A DNA stretch of 50,455 nucleotides from JAAYDH01 sp035353055 (GCA_035353055.1 DAOPYW010000007.1:1-50455), one strand, 5' to 3'. Positions 16,543 to 24,498 are shown, numbered from the stretch's first letter. Program-made: numbers and translations. Notes: generated by a model not told the origin, from the sequence alone.

Positions 16543-16605
16543 TGTCCTTGGTTTTTCCCATCCGCTTCTCCTGATTTTCATTGCTAAATCAAGAAAGAAA
16601 TATCG

Positions 16606-16634
16606 TTGATTTTTACAAACCGCTATTGTATATT
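16606..16634 (+). promoter_or_regulatory. Promoter of tRNA-Ile
   Basis: TTGATT (16606-16611), 17 bases, TATATT (16629-16634). The expected start is about 19 bases before the mature tRNA. Confidence 0.7.
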
Positions 16635-16659
16635 ATTAACGCTGTCTTTTAGAAGACAT

Positions 16660-16736
16660 GGGCCCATAGCTCAGTTGGTTAGAGCGCGCCCCTGATAAGG
16701 GCGAGGTCGATAGTTCAAGTCTATTTGGGCCCACCA
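16660..16736 (+). tRNA. tRNA-Ile (anticodon GAT)
   Basis: A 77-base cloverleaf with a 7-bp acceptor stem GGGCCCA/TGGGCCC, discriminator A and an encoded CCA. The anticodon loop CTGATAA gives GAT, reading AUC and AUU. It is a single-gene unit; a weak terminator follows (16745-16752 with 16758-16765, one mismatch). Confidence 0.97.
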
Positions 16737-16744
16737 AAAAGAAC

Positions 16745-16770
16745 AAATCCGCGTCATGCGGTTTTTCTTT
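16745..16770 (+). terminator. Weak terminator after tRNA-Ile
   Basis: An 8-bp stem with one mismatch (AAATCCGC with GCGGTTTT) and a T-rich tail. The remaining bases to 16879 hold no feature I can support apart from the upstream region of the lipoprotein gene. Confidence 0.6.
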
Positions 16771-16879
16771 TAACCTTTTAATGTCGTTTTCTTAAATATT
16801 CGAAATTACTAAAAATTCCCATTGAATTGATTTTCCTAATCAAGTAGACTTTTTCTATTACATGCGAAAGGAATGCATT

Positions 16880-18055
16880 ATGAAAAAAATTAATTTCATT
16901 ATTCTTGCCGCGTCCTTAATTGGATTGACTGCCTGTGGTGGCGGTTATGAAGACGGCAAGAAAACTTCATGGTCAGATGCTGAGAAAGCTCTTTTACAAA
17001 CCTACGCGTACGGCGAGGATGTTCCCTTTGTTTACTTTGAAGGCAACGAAGAGATGGATTATGACGAAGAATATGGTTGCTTAACTGTCACTGGTGGTCA
17101 AGCCACCGCTCAGCAGTTAGCAGACTACGCCACAGTTCTCGACTCCTATGGCTATGAAGGAGGATATGTCGAAGATGGTTTATACTATGACTTTCTTACC
17201 GAAGTAGCCACTAATGATGGTGCTCGTTACGTTGAACTCATGTTCTATTGTTTAGATGAAGCAGAAGAAATGGCAGCATCTGGCACATTCTGTCTCGACA
17301 TCTGCGATCCTTACTACTACGTTTGGGCGGACATGCCATTATCTGATATCACGGCAACATTCGCTGTTCCTTCTTCAGCAGCAGTTCCCGCACCTGTTGG
17401 GGCGTCTCATTTCAATTTAATAACAAGTTATTACCTTTTTGGTCTTGATGTTCTTATTATCGATGCTTATGGAGTCGATGCCGCTACTTGTGAAGCAAGC
17501 TATAAAACAGTTTTAGAAACCGCTTCTTGGACAGTTGAATTTGTTGAAGATGCTGAAAATGGTGATTTCTACAACGCTGTTGCTCCTAGCGAAGATTTAA
17601 CCATCCAGTTCTTCTACGATTCAACTTTTGAGGCTTTAGAAATTTATATTGTAGGTCTCGAACCCGAAGTTGATGGAGAAGAAAATGTTCTATTCCCAAG
17701 CGCCCAAATGGCTGCTTATATCAATGATGTTCTTGCAATTACGGATGTTACCGTTCCTTCATTAAGCGATAGTCTCGGCGCTATCTTCTCCTATATCGAA
17801 TATGTTGATGATCCAGATAACGGAACCAGTTTCTACGTTTATGCAGTCGACAACGGAACCGTTGGAAGCAACTCTTTAGAAGATGTTTATAAGGGATTGC
17901 TTGAGGGTGCTTCTTGGGTCAACACCAATGATGCAGAATATACCTATGCCGACTATGGATATTTCTATTCTGATCCCTCATCAAAAATTGAAGTTCAATT
18001 CTACACCTACGAAGGATATTTCCAACTCTGGGTCTACGCTGCTCAGGTTGCTTAA
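16880..18055 (+). CDS. Acidic repeat lipoprotein of unknown function
   Basis: A 391-residue predicted lipoprotein. The signal peptide ends in a lipobox LTAC, so Cys19 would be lipidated and the rest lies outside the membrane. The mature part is rich in Asp, Glu, Tyr and Ser with few Lys/Arg. It contains three related units of about 100-120 residues; the last two share YK(T/G)xLExASW followed by a Tyr-rich strand region (YKTVLETASW and YKGLLEGASW), and the first is more diverged (ATVLDSYGY). I chose the ATG at 16880, which has AAAGGA upstream, over an in-frame ATG 18 bases earlier. Flanked by tRNA genes and probably a single-gene unit. No enzyme motif is visible; a surface-binding role is only a guess. 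Confidence 0.8.
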   Translation: MKKINFIILAASLIGLTACGGGYEDGKKTSWSDAEKALLQTYAYGEDVPFVYFEGNEEMDYDEEYGCLTVTGGQATAQQLADYATVLDSYGYEGGYVEDGLYYDFLTEVATNDGARYVELMFYCLDEAEEMAASGTFCLDICDPYYYVWADMPLSDITATFAVPSSAAVPAPVGASHFNLITSYYLFGLDVLIIDAYGVDAATCEASYKTVLETASWTVEFVEDAENGDFYNAVAPSEDLTIQFFYDSTFEALEIYIVGLEPEVDGEENVLFPSAQMAAYINDVLAITDVTVPSLSDSLGAIFSYIEYVDDPDNGTSFYVYAVDNGTVGSNSLEDVYKGLLEGASWVNTNDAEYTYADYGYFYSDPSSKIEVQFYTYEGYFQLWVYAAQVA

Positions 18056-18073
18056 TTAAAATTCAACTTGTAC

Positions 18074-18107
18074 AAAACTACTCGCTCAGCGGCGGGTAGT
18101 TTTTATT
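18074..18107 (+). terminator. Terminator of the repeat lipoprotein gene
   Basis: A 12-bp stem (18074-18085 with 18092-18103, one G-T pair), a 6-base loop and T tail. Confidence 0.85.
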
Positions 18108-18109
18108 TG

Positions 18110-18138
18110 TTGATAAACAAAATGCCTTTTGCTAGTAT
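18110..18138 (+). promoter_or_regulatory. Promoter of the tRNA-Val/tRNA-Thr pair
   Basis: TTGATA (18110-18115), 17 bases, TAGTAT (18133-18138) with TG one base before the -10 (extended -10). Confidence 0.65.
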
Positions 18139-18156
18139 AAATAAGCGCTATTTGTT

Positions 18157-18231
18157 GGACACTTAGTTCAGCGGGAGAACGCTTCCTTCACACGGAAGAG
18201 GTCACAGGTTCAATCCCTGTAGTGTCCACCA
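18157..18231 (+). tRNA. tRNA-Val (anticodon CAC)
   Basis: A 75-base cloverleaf with acceptor stem GGACACT/AGTGTCC and an encoded CCA. The anticodon loop TTCACAC gives CAC, specific for GUG, so a second Val tRNA must exist elsewhere. It lies six bases before tRNA-Thr. Confidence 0.95.
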
Positions 18232-18237
18232 GTATTT

Positions 18238-18313
18238 GCCTTCTTAGCTCAATTGGCAGAGCAACTGATTTGTAATCAGTAGGTTGTTGGTTCGATTCCG
18301 ATAGAAGGCACCA
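18238..18313 (+). tRNA. tRNA-Thr (anticodon TGT)
   Basis: A 76-base cloverleaf with acceptor stem GCCTTCT/AGAAGGC, an encoded CCA and the loop TTTGTAA giving anticodon TGT. Probably cut from a common precursor with tRNA-Val. Confidence 0.97.
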
Positions 18314-18325
18314 AACTTGAGAAAT

Positions 18326-18353
18326 AAATTGATGCAGTTGCGTCAATTTTTTT
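18326..18353 (+). terminator. Terminator of the tRNA-Val/Thr unit
   Basis: A 10-bp stem (18326-18335 with 18340-18349), a 4-base loop and a T run. Confidence 0.85.
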
Positions 18354-18381
18354 GTATATATTTCATTTTTCAAGTTAAAAT
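18352..18381 (+). promoter_or_regulatory. Putative promoter of the SDR gene, nested in the tRNA terminator
   Basis: TTGTAT (18352-18357), 18 bases, TAAAAT (18376-18381). The -35 starts in the T run of the terminator. AGAGGTG precedes the ATG at 18402. Confidence 0.5.
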
Positions 18382-18401
18382 GACCTTAAAGAGGTGTTTT
18401 T

Positions 18402-19421
18402 ATGAGAGTTTTTATGATTGGCGGAACTGGGCTTCTTGGCAGCCAAGCGGCAGCAGAACTTATCAAAAGAGGCCACCAGGTGGTTTCAATAGCTTTACCA
18501 GGGATGCCCAAAGGAGCGAACATCCCCGAGAAAATGGAACTTCATCCAGGCAACTATATGGAGATGAAGGATGAAGAGATTGTCGAGCTTATGAAAGGAT
18601 GTGAAGGTTTTGTTTTCGCAGCCGGAGTCGACGAAAGAGTGGAGGCAGCCCCTCCGATTTACGACATGTTCAAAAAATATAATATCGACGCTTTGGAAAG
18701 GCTTTTAAGATTAGCTAAGTCAAATGGCGTTAAGCATGTGGCCATCTGCGGATCTTATTTCTCATATGCGGTCAAGAAATGGCCAGAACTGAATCTCGTC
18801 AAATATCACCCTTATATGCGCTCGCGCATCGACCAAGAAAAAATGGCCCTCGCTTTCGCAGATAAAGATTTCGATGTTGCCATTCTTGAACTGCCCTATA
18901 TTTTTGGTGCTCAAAAAGGAAGAAAACCTGTCTGGGTATTTCTCGTCGAAATGATTAGAGGAATGAAAGACAAGACTTATTACACTAAGGGCGGAACCGC
19001 CATGGTCACCGTCAAGCAAGTCGGAGAAGGTCTCGCCGGCGCTCTCGAGAGAAACAAAGGTGGAAATACTTATCCATTCGGATACTACAACATGGAATGG
19101 AAAGAATTCTTTAAAATCGTCCACAAATACATGGGTCTCCCCGAGTCTCGTCCAGTCATTACTGTTCCATCCTTCTTATACAGCTTATCGGCTCGAAAGA
19201 TCATGAAACAAAGAGAAAAAGAGGGCCTCGACAGTGGTCTTAACCTCGTCAAATTTGCCAAGGTTCAAACTAGAAATCTGTTCATCGATAAAGACGAAGG
19301 TTCGGTTTTTCTTGGCGTGCAACCCGATGATGTCGACAAAGCAATCGGCGAATCGATTCAGCTATCAATCGATATCATCAATCGCAAATCAGCCGATATC
19401 GTGGACATGAAAAAAGAATAG
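18402..19421 (+). CDS. NAD-dependent epimerase/dehydratase-family (extended SDR-like) protein
   Basis: A 339-residue protein with an N-terminal Rossmann fold: GGTGLLGS (residues 7-14) is the TGxxGxxG nucleotide-binding motif of extended or atypical short-chain dehydrogenases. The usual YxxxK catalytic pair is not clear; CGSYFSYAVKK (about 126-136) and YHPYMRSRIDQEK (about 144-156) are the candidate regions. The C-terminal half would bind the substrate, which I cannot name. It could be a sugar-nucleotide or lipid-linked enzyme, or a NmrA-like redox sensor. It is transcribed alone, between two tRNA units. Confidence 0.75.
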   Translation: MRVFMIGGTGLLGSQAAAELIKRGHQVVSIALPGMPKGANIPEKMELHPGNYMEMKDEEIVELMKGCEGFVFAAGVDERVEAAPPIYDMFKKYNIDALERLLRLAKSNGVKHVAICGSYFSYAVKKWPELNLVKYHPYMRSRIDQEKMALAFADKDFDVAILELPYIFGAQKGRKPVWVFLVEMIRGMKDKTYYTKGGTAMVTVKQVGEGLAGALERNKGGNTYPFGYYNMEWKEFFKIVHKYMGLPESRPVITVPSFLYSLSARKIMKQREKEGLDSGLNLVKFAKVQTRNLFIDKDEGSVFLGVQPDDVDKAIGESIQLSIDIINRKSADIVDMKKE

Positions 19422-19461
19422 CGGAATCTCTTTATTATTAATCAGCATCTATATATCTTTA

Positions 19462-19497
19462 AAAAAGCAGATTTCAATAATCTACTTTTTCTTTTTT
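19462..19497 (+). terminator. Terminator of the SDR gene
   Basis: A 12-bp stem with one mismatch (19462-19473 with 19479-19490), a 5-base loop and a T-rich tail. Confidence 0.75.
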
Positions 19498-19511
19498 ACC
19501 TCCATCTTGCG

Positions 19512-19564
19512 TATTCTTTTAAGAATAACATTTGTAATTCCCTCTATTCTTTTTTAGAATAACA
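19512..19564 (+). repeat. Pair of near-identical ATTCT/AGAAT inverted repeats before tRNA-Leu
   Basis: TATTCTTTTAAGAATAACA (19512-19530) and a 20-base near copy (19545-19564) recur 33 bases apart. Each is an inverted repeat of ATTCT/AGAAT. The second contains the -10 box of the tRNA promoter, so the pair could be an operator, or simply a local duplication. Confidence 0.6.
19532..19560 (+). promoter_or_regulatory. Promoter of tRNA-Leu
   Basis: TTGTAA (19532-19537), 17 bases, TAGAAT (19555-19560). The predicted start lies only a couple of bases before the mature tRNA. Confidence 0.6.
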
Positions 19565-19568
19565 ATAT

Positions 19569-19653
19569 GCAGCTATGGCGGAACTGGCAGACGCGCTAGA
19601 CTTAGGATCTAGTGGGGTGACCCGTACAGGTTCGATTCCTGCTAGCTGCACCA
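19569..19653 (+). tRNA. tRNA-Leu (anticodon TAG)
   Basis: An 85-base tRNA with a long variable arm (TGGGGTGACCCG region), acceptor stem GCAGCTA/TAGCTGC and an encoded CCA. The loop CTTAGGA gives anticodon TAG, reading CUN codons. A hairpin (19665-19671 with 19675-19681) without a T run follows, so transcription may continue into the next gene. Confidence 0.96.
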
Positions 19654-19693
19654 AACGTTAAACTCATATCATCTTGATATGCTAGGATAAAAA

Positions 19694-21181
19694 ATGGACA
19701 CAAATGAAGAATTAGAAAAAAAGGTGGAACAGGTCGAGCACGAAGATCAGCATGCCGACAAAAGCAAAAAGAAAAAAGGCGCTTTGAAGTATGTTGCCTA
19801 TCTTGTTTTTGTCCTCGCTGTCACCGCTGGCTCCATCGTCATCACCCTCTATCAAAACTTCAATGAGATTATCCATCAGCTCGCCACTTGTAATTGGTGG
19901 TGGCTGCTTTTAGTTTTCGGCACCATGGCCGCATGTGTCGCAATCCGCTCTTTTATCTTGTTCTGTTTTGCTCGTCTCTATACTCGCGACTACCATTTTT
20001 ATCGAGCGGTTGCGGTCGATCAGATTGGAGTATTCTATAACGCTGTCACTCCCACCTCAAGTGGTGGTCAAGTGATGCAAGCATATACCTATAAAAAGCA
20101 AGGCATTCCCCTTTCTTCAGCGGTATCCGTCTTGGCGATGTATTCTATCCTTTTCCAACTTGTTTTAATTTTTTATGGAGTCCTCGCCTTCATAGTGAAA
20201 TATGATGCTATCAATAGCATTGGCTCCATTCGCTTCCAAATCGCTGACTGGGCTTTCGCTTTACCGATTTGGCCTTTAACCATCATCGGTTTCTTGCTGA
20301 ATGTCAGCATTATCAGCATCGTTTTGCTGATGGGTTATTGGAAGGGATTCCATAACTTTATCATGGGACCAGTCATCTCCTTTTTAGCCAAGATTCGCTT
20401 AGTGAAAAACCCCGACAAAAAGCGCGAGAGCTTAAGAGTCCAAGTGGAAAACTTCAAGATAGAAATGAGAAGGCTTTTCTCGAATATTCCTTTCACCATT
20501 TTGATTGTGGTTTCCTTTTTCATTCTCATGACCCTCAAAGACGCAATTCCTTACTTCGTCGGATTGTCTCTTGGCAATTTATCGACCTCCGCTAACTATT
20601 GGGATGCCGTCTTCCTCAGCAACTACCACCAGATGGTCACCGGCTTAATTCCAACGCCTGGTTCCGCTGGTGTCTCTGAATATTTCTTCGCTCGCTTATT
20701 CGTCGCTTCTGGACCAACCGCAGAGAACAGCTTCTATTTCAACGAAGGTACCCCTGAAGCCATTTACGAAATCTATAAAAATGGTGGCGCTGACATGACG
20801 ATGCAGCAAGCGATTGCTAAAGCAAACAGCGTCGCTAGCAACTCTCTTGCTTCTGCCGCTCTGCTGATTTGGCGATCAATCACCTTCATTATTCCTGTCT
20901 TTATTTCGGGATTGGTGACCGCTTTTTATCGCGCTTCTCCCAAAGACGAAATCTCCGAAGTCCCCAATCGCGAGACCTTTGTCACCTTGCAGAGTCAAAC
21001 CTTGGTGGAACGCGCCGAGAATATGGAGACTATGTTAGAAACTTCTAAGCTGAAGAGGGAAGAGATTATGAGAGTTCTTTCCAGCACTTCCAAAATCAAA
21101 AAGAAGACCGCTCGTCGAGGTTCCAAAGTAAAACACACCTACGACGATGTCAATATCGATCATGAGGATGATTCACTATAA
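19694..21181 (+). CDS. YbhN/UPF0104-family flippase-like membrane protein
   Basis: A 495-residue polytopic protein. After a charged, Lys-rich N-terminal tail (1-30) come about eight hydrophobic segments (the first near 31-52). Two motifs typical of the lysylphosphatidylglycerol-synthase transmembrane (UPF0104/YbhN) family are visible: TPTSSGGQVMQ (about 119-129) and IPTPGSAGVSE (about 320-330). The long C-terminal tail is hydrophilic. It lacks the soluble aminoacyl-transferase domain of MprF, so lipid aminoacylation is unlikely. Such proteins often sit next to glycosyltransferases and are thought to translocate or support lipid-linked products. Its stop codon overlaps the start of the next gene, a GT4 enzyme, by one base. 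AGGA precedes the start. Confidence 0.85.
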   Translation: MDTNEELEKKVEQVEHEDQHADKSKKKKGALKYVAYLVFVLAVTAGSIVITLYQNFNEIIHQLATCNWWWLLLVFGTMAACVAIRSFILFCFARLYTRDYHFYRAVAVDQIGVFYNAVTPTSSGGQVMQAYTYKKQGIPLSSAVSVLAMYSILFQLVLIFYGVLAFIVKYDAINSIGSIRFQIADWAFALPIWPLTIIGFLLNVSIISIVLLMGYWKGFHNFIMGPVISFLAKIRLVKNPDKKRESLRVQVENFKIEMRRLFSNIPFTILIVVSFFILMTLKDAIPYFVGLSLGNLSTSANYWDAVFLSNYHQMVTGLIPTPGSAGVSEYFFARLFVASGPTAENSFYFNEGTPEAIYEIYKNGGADMTMQQAIAKANSVASNSLASAALLIWRSITFIIPVFISGLVTAFYRASPKDEISEVPNRETFVTLQSQTLVERAENMETMLETSKLKREEIMRVLSSTSKIKKKTARRGSKVKHTYDDVNIDHEDDSL

Positions 21182-22233
21182 TGAGAATCGCATTATTGAC
21201 TGATACCTATCCTCCTTTCATCAATGGAGTTTCGACTTCTTGTTATAATTTAGTTCAGACTTTAAAAAAACACGGCAATGAAGTATTGGTTATTACCCCT
21301 CGGCATAATGATGGTCCATTAGAATTTAAAGATGGAATTATTTATGTTCCCGGAATTGAATTGAAAAAGTTATATGGCTACCGCATAACCAGTCTTTATT
21401 CACCCAAAGTTTTCAAGATGATCCGCGATTTCCATCCGGAAGTCATCCACAATCAGACCGATTCAACCATCGGGCAATTTGCCAAGATTGTCGCTAGCAA
21501 ATTAGGAGTGCCGATCGTCTATACCTATCACACTTCCTACGAAGACTACACCTACTATGCCACCCATGGATACTTTGATCGCCTCGCCAAGCGCATCATC
21601 CGCAGCTATACGATTAACGTCGCTGATACCACGACGGAATTTATTACTCCTAGTTACAAAACGAAAGAATACTTGCGATATGCGGGAAGCGATATCTATA
21701 TCAACATCATCCCCACTGGCATTAATTTTGACTTGTTCGGCGATGATAAAGTCGATGCTCCTAAACAAGAAGTCTTTAAAAAAGAGCATGGAATTGGCCC
21801 TGATACAAAGGTATTTTTAATCCTTGGCCGAGTGGCCAAAGAAAANNNNNNNNNNNNNNNNNNNNNNNNNNNNNNNNNNNNNNNNNNNNNNNNNNNNNNN
21901 NNNNNNNNNNNNNNNNNNNNNNNNNNNNNNNNNNNNNNNNNNNNNACTGAGACCCAAGGGTTGACTTTCATGGAAGCGATGGCCTCCAAAACGCTGGTTT
22001 TAGCTCGCTTTGACACCAACTTAGCCGATACCATCATCGATAATGAAACCGGCTTCTTCTTTCAAGATGAAGAAGACTTCATCCACAAAGTGGAAAGAAT
22101 CTTTGCGATGAAAGCTAGCGAATTAGATCATATTAAAGAAGCAGCGATTAAAATCTGCGAGGTCTATTCGCTGGAAAAGTTCTATTCTCGCATCATGGAG
22201 GTCTACAATCGTGCCATCCGCAAGTTCTGGTAA
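21181..22233 (+). CDS. Family 4 glycosyltransferase, probably glycolipid-forming; interrupted by an assembly gap
   Basis: A GT-B fold glycosyltransferase. The N-terminal domain starts MRIALLTDTYPPFINGVST, the typical acceptor-side beginning of diacylglycerol glucosyltransferases, with YHTSYEDYTYY near 120. The donor-side domain begins at GRVAKE (about 217). After the gap TETQGLTFMEAMA is the nucleotide-sugar-binding EX7E-type region. Close relatives in Bacilli and Mollicutes make mono- or diglucosyl-diacylglycerol. Frames agree on both sides of the 100 N, but about 85 residues normally separate the two motifs against 34 here, so the gap is probably near 255 bases. It is coupled to the upstream flippase-like gene and to recX. 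Confidence 0.87.
   Translation: MRIALLTDTYPPFINGVSTSCYNLVQTLKKHGNEVLVITPRHNDGPLEFKDGIIYVPGIELKKLYGYRITSLYSPKVFKMIRDFHPEVIHNQTDSTIGQFAKIVASKLGVPIVYTYHTSYEDYTYYATHGYFDRLAKRIIRSYTINVADTTTEFITPSYKTKEYLRYAGSDIYINIIPTGINFDLFGDDKVDAPKQEVFKKEHGIGPDTKVFLILGRVAKEXXXXXXXXXXXXXXXXXXXXXXXXXXXXXXXXXXTETQGLTFMEAMASKTLVLARFDTNLADTIIDNETGFFFQDEEDFIHKVERIFAMKASELDHIKEAAIKICEVYSLEKFYSRIMEVYNRAIRKFW
21846..21945. other. Assembly gap of 100 N inside the glycosyltransferase gene
   Basis: Exactly 100 unknown bases. It removes part of the sugar-nucleotide-binding domain; the agreement of reading frame across it is probably chance. Confidence 0.95.
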
Positions 22234-23014
22234 GGCAATTACTAAAATAAAGATCAACAAAAATGATGTCGGTCTCTATTTTGGCAAGAAAAAAATCATC
22301 ATCTCAAACGATGCTTATTTACTCTCCTATCTCTACGTCGGAAAAACGATGAGCAAAAAAGAGATTTCCACTCTTGTGGAATATTCTCAAATGTCCAAGC
22401 TGCTGAATTATTCAATATCGCTATTAAAAAAGGGCCATTACACTGAGTGGAAGATGCGCGAAAAGCTCTACGCTAAAGATGTCTCCAAAACCGTCGTTAA
22501 TCGCATCATTAAAAAGCTCAAAGAAGTCGGTTTAATCGACGATCGCATGTATATCGAAGATTATCTCTGCTACGCCGAAGAGATGGGCTATGGCAAAAAT
22601 CGCATCATCAAAGAGCTTCAAGAAAAAGGCGTCTTCGCTGAGCAGACAAAGAAGCTCAAATTCAGCGAGGCTAGCGAGAAGAAGAAAGCTCGCCAGCAAA
22701 TCGCTAAAAATGATAGCAAAATGAGCCGACTATCCTTCGAAAAACGAAAGCAAAAGCATTATCAGCATCTCCTAGTCTGGGGATTTGATAGCGCTATCGC
22801 TCAAGAAGTTGTAAATGGCCTGTCTGATAGCAATCATCAGCAAGAGCAGGACAACCTGCGGAAAGACTACCAAAGAGTCTATCAGAGACTGTCAAATAAA
22901 TACGAGGGCAAAGACCTCAGAGAGCGCCTGCTTTCAAATATGAAAAATAAAGGTTACCATTATCGTGACATCGTTAAATTGATGGAGGAACAGAATTATG
23001 CCAATGATCAGTGA
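22211..23014 (+). CDS. recX: Regulatory protein RecX
   Basis: A 267-residue helical protein of the RecX family, built from three-helix repeats. The KGHYTEWKMREKL and VVNRIIKKLKEVGLIDD segments (about 77-115) and YGKNRIIKELQEKGV (about 130-145) are characteristic. RecX limits or modulates RecA filaments. The start is taken as GTG at 22211, with GGAGG ending 9 bases before it, inside the end of the glycosyltransferase gene (23-base overlap). The length is near that of Bacillus RecX. recA itself is far away at 46674. Confidence 0.9.
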   Translation: MPSASSGKAITKIKINKNDVGLYFGKKKIIISNDAYLLSYLYVGKTMSKKEISTLVEYSQMSKLLNYSISLLKKGHYTEWKMREKLYAKDVSKTVVNRIIKKLKEVGLIDDRMYIEDYLCYAEEMGYGKNRIIKELQEKGVFAEQTKKLKFSEASEKKKARQQIAKNDSKMSRLSFEKRKQKHYQHLLVWGFDSAIAQEVVNGLSDSNHQQEQDNLRKDYQRVYQRLSNKYEGKDLRERLLSNMKNKGYHYRDIVKLMEEQNYANDQ

Positions 23015-23933
23015 ATTTTTAGATGGCCAGCGCGTGGACGGACAATTTTTAGTGGGCAACGTCACCAAAGGAACAAACAATTTTGGAGCCACATATCTGA
23101 CAATTGAACTTCGCGACTCATCCGGGGCGATAAGCGCCAAAAAATGGGATTCAAGCGAAGAAGATGAATTGCTTTATACCACTGGCAATGTCATTTTTGT
23201 CGAGGCGGAAGTTTTGAAGTACAAAGATTCGCTGCAATTAAAGATCTTGTCGGCGAAGCTCGTGGACATGGAAGAGATTGATATCACTAAGTTTGTCAAA
23301 GCTCCTCCCATTCCCTTCGAAGAACTATGGCAAAAATTTAATTATTATGTCGGCTCGATTAAAGATCCTGATTGCGCGAAGATCTTGGCTTATTTCATCA
23401 AAAAATACGACGCTAAATTACGCGTTTATCCCGCGGGAGTGACCGTCCATCATGAATATGCCAGCGGGCTGCTAGTTCATATCACGACGATGGCAAAAAT
23501 CGCTGATTATTTAGCACCTCTATATGATGATATTAATCGCGATGTCCTTCTCACTGGAGTTTTACTCCATGATTTTGGCAAGATGGATGAGTTTGAAGGC
23601 CCAGTTGTCTACCGCTACACTTTAGAAGGCCGCTTGCTTGGACACATCACCATGATGGTGAGCGAGATAAGAAAAGTCGCCGAGAAAGAGCGCATCACTA
23701 GCGAAGTTCCTCTTCTGCTCGAGCACATGGTTCTCTCTCATCATGGCGATGCCGAATTCGGCTCTCCAGTCGCACCATTAACCAAAGAAGCCATGCTCCT
23801 ATCCCTGATCGATAACTTGGATAGCAAAATGGTCATCACTTGCAAGGCTTTAGAATCAATTAAACCTGGCGAGTTCTCGGCGAGAGTGTTCCCTCTCGAT
23901 GGAAGGACCCTTTATCAACCTTTAAAGAAGTAA
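22998..23933 (+). CDS. yhaM: 3'-5' exoribonuclease YhaM
   Basis: A 311-residue nuclease with an N-terminal OB-fold (about 12-95) and a C-terminal HD phosphohydrolase domain. The metal-binding residues are visible in VHHEYASGLLVHI (about 150-162), LLHDFGKMDEF (about 190-200) and LSHHGDAEFGSP (about 248-259). YhaM trims RNA and single-stranded DNA from the 3' end and is conserved in Gram-positive bacteria. It overlaps recX by 17 bases, with a GGAGG site in recX. Two genes with PrsA-like proteins and a HIT protein lie next door, similar to the yhaM-prsA-hit neighbourhood of Bacillus. Confidence 0.93.
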   Translation: MPMISEFLDGQRVDGQFLVGNVTKGTNNFGATYLTIELRDSSGAISAKKWDSSEEDELLYTTGNVIFVEAEVLKYKDSLQLKILSAKLVDMEEIDITKFVKAPPIPFEELWQKFNYYVGSIKDPDCAKILAYFIKKYDAKLRVYPAGVTVHHEYASGLLVHITTMAKIADYLAPLYDDINRDVLLTGVLLHDFGKMDEFEGPVVYRYTLEGRLLGHITMMVSEIRKVAEKERITSEVPLLLEHMVLSHHGDAEFGSPVAPLTKEAMLLSLIDNLDSKMVITCKALESIKPGEFSARVFPLDGRTLYQPLKK

Positions 23934-23938
23934 AAAAG

Positions 23939-23974
23939 AATCCCTCTAGGACAGTTACCTAAGAGGGATTTTTT
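23939..23974. terminator. Terminator between yhaM and the HIT gene
   Basis: A 12-bp stem with one bulge (23939-23950 with 23958-23970) and a T run. Its position between convergent genes suggests it serves both. Confidence 0.85.
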
Positions 23975-23975
23975 A

Positions 23976-24389
23976 TTATAGATGTTTTATGATTTCTTCC
24001 GCTAGAGCAGGAAGATTCAAATCTTGTGAATGGGACTTCATCTCTAATCGGAAGCCCTCTTCTTCTTGATACCTCGGAATCACGTGGACATGGAAGTGCT
24101 TCACGCTTTGGCCGGCGGCTTCGTAGCAATTAGTGAGAATATTCACTCCCTTAGCTCCCAGCATCTTGATTTCGACTTGGCCAATTCTCTGCGCGACATC
24201 CATCACTTTGTGCATGATCTCATGAGGGGCAGAGAGGAAGTTATCGCAGTGCTTCTTGGAAATCACTAAAGCGTGACCCTTAGTTACCTGGTTGATATCT
24301 AGAAAGGCTAAGACATCGTAGTCTTCATAGAGTTTATAACAGGGAATTTCTCCATTGACAATCTTGCAAAATACATCGCTTTCTTTCAT
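23976..24389 (-). CDS. hit: HIT-family nucleotide hydrolase/transferase
   Basis: A 137-residue histidine-triad protein of the Hint-like branch. DVFCKIVNGEIP (about 5-16) begins the fold, GHALVISKKH follows, and the active site reads HFHVHVIP (about 99-106), with the nucleophilic second His. These enzymes split phosphoramidate or dinucleotide bonds of nucleoside monophosphates; the natural substrate is unknown. Length is normal. AAGGA precedes the ATG, and a TATAAT on the minus strand (24416-24421) is a probable -10. Confidence 0.93.
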   Translation of the reverse strand: MKESDVFCKIVNGEIPCYKLYEDYDVLAFLDINQVTKGHALVISKKHCDNFLSAPHEIMHKVMDVAQRIGQVEIKMLGAKGVNILTNCYEAAGQSVKHFHVHVIPRYQEEEGFRLEMKSHSQDLNLPALAEEIIKHL

Positions 24390-24466
24390 TATAAAATCCT
24401 TCTTTCTATACGATTATTATAGCCAAAAATTAATTCATCAGTTAGATGGTTCTTTCTAATTTTCCC

Positions 24467-24498
24467 AAAGAAAAAGACCAGAGGGTCGTCTCTGGTCT
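24467..24498 (-). terminator. Terminator of the PrsA-like lipoprotein pair
   Basis: A 9-bp perfect stem (24475-24483 with 24490-24498) with a 6-base loop. In the minus-strand transcript it is followed by TTTTTCTTT. Confidence 0.88.

Noticed and set aside
16862..16880. Earlier start for the repeat lipoprotein
   Set aside because: It would add MRKECI in front of a complete signal peptide and remove the AAAGGA ribosome site that fits the ATG at 16880.
18188..18373. Minus-strand open frame with a SNQQPTDYKSVALPIELRR-like sequence
   Set aside because: This is the well-known false protein translated from the antisense strand of tRNA-Val and tRNA-Thr; it overlaps both tRNA genes fully.
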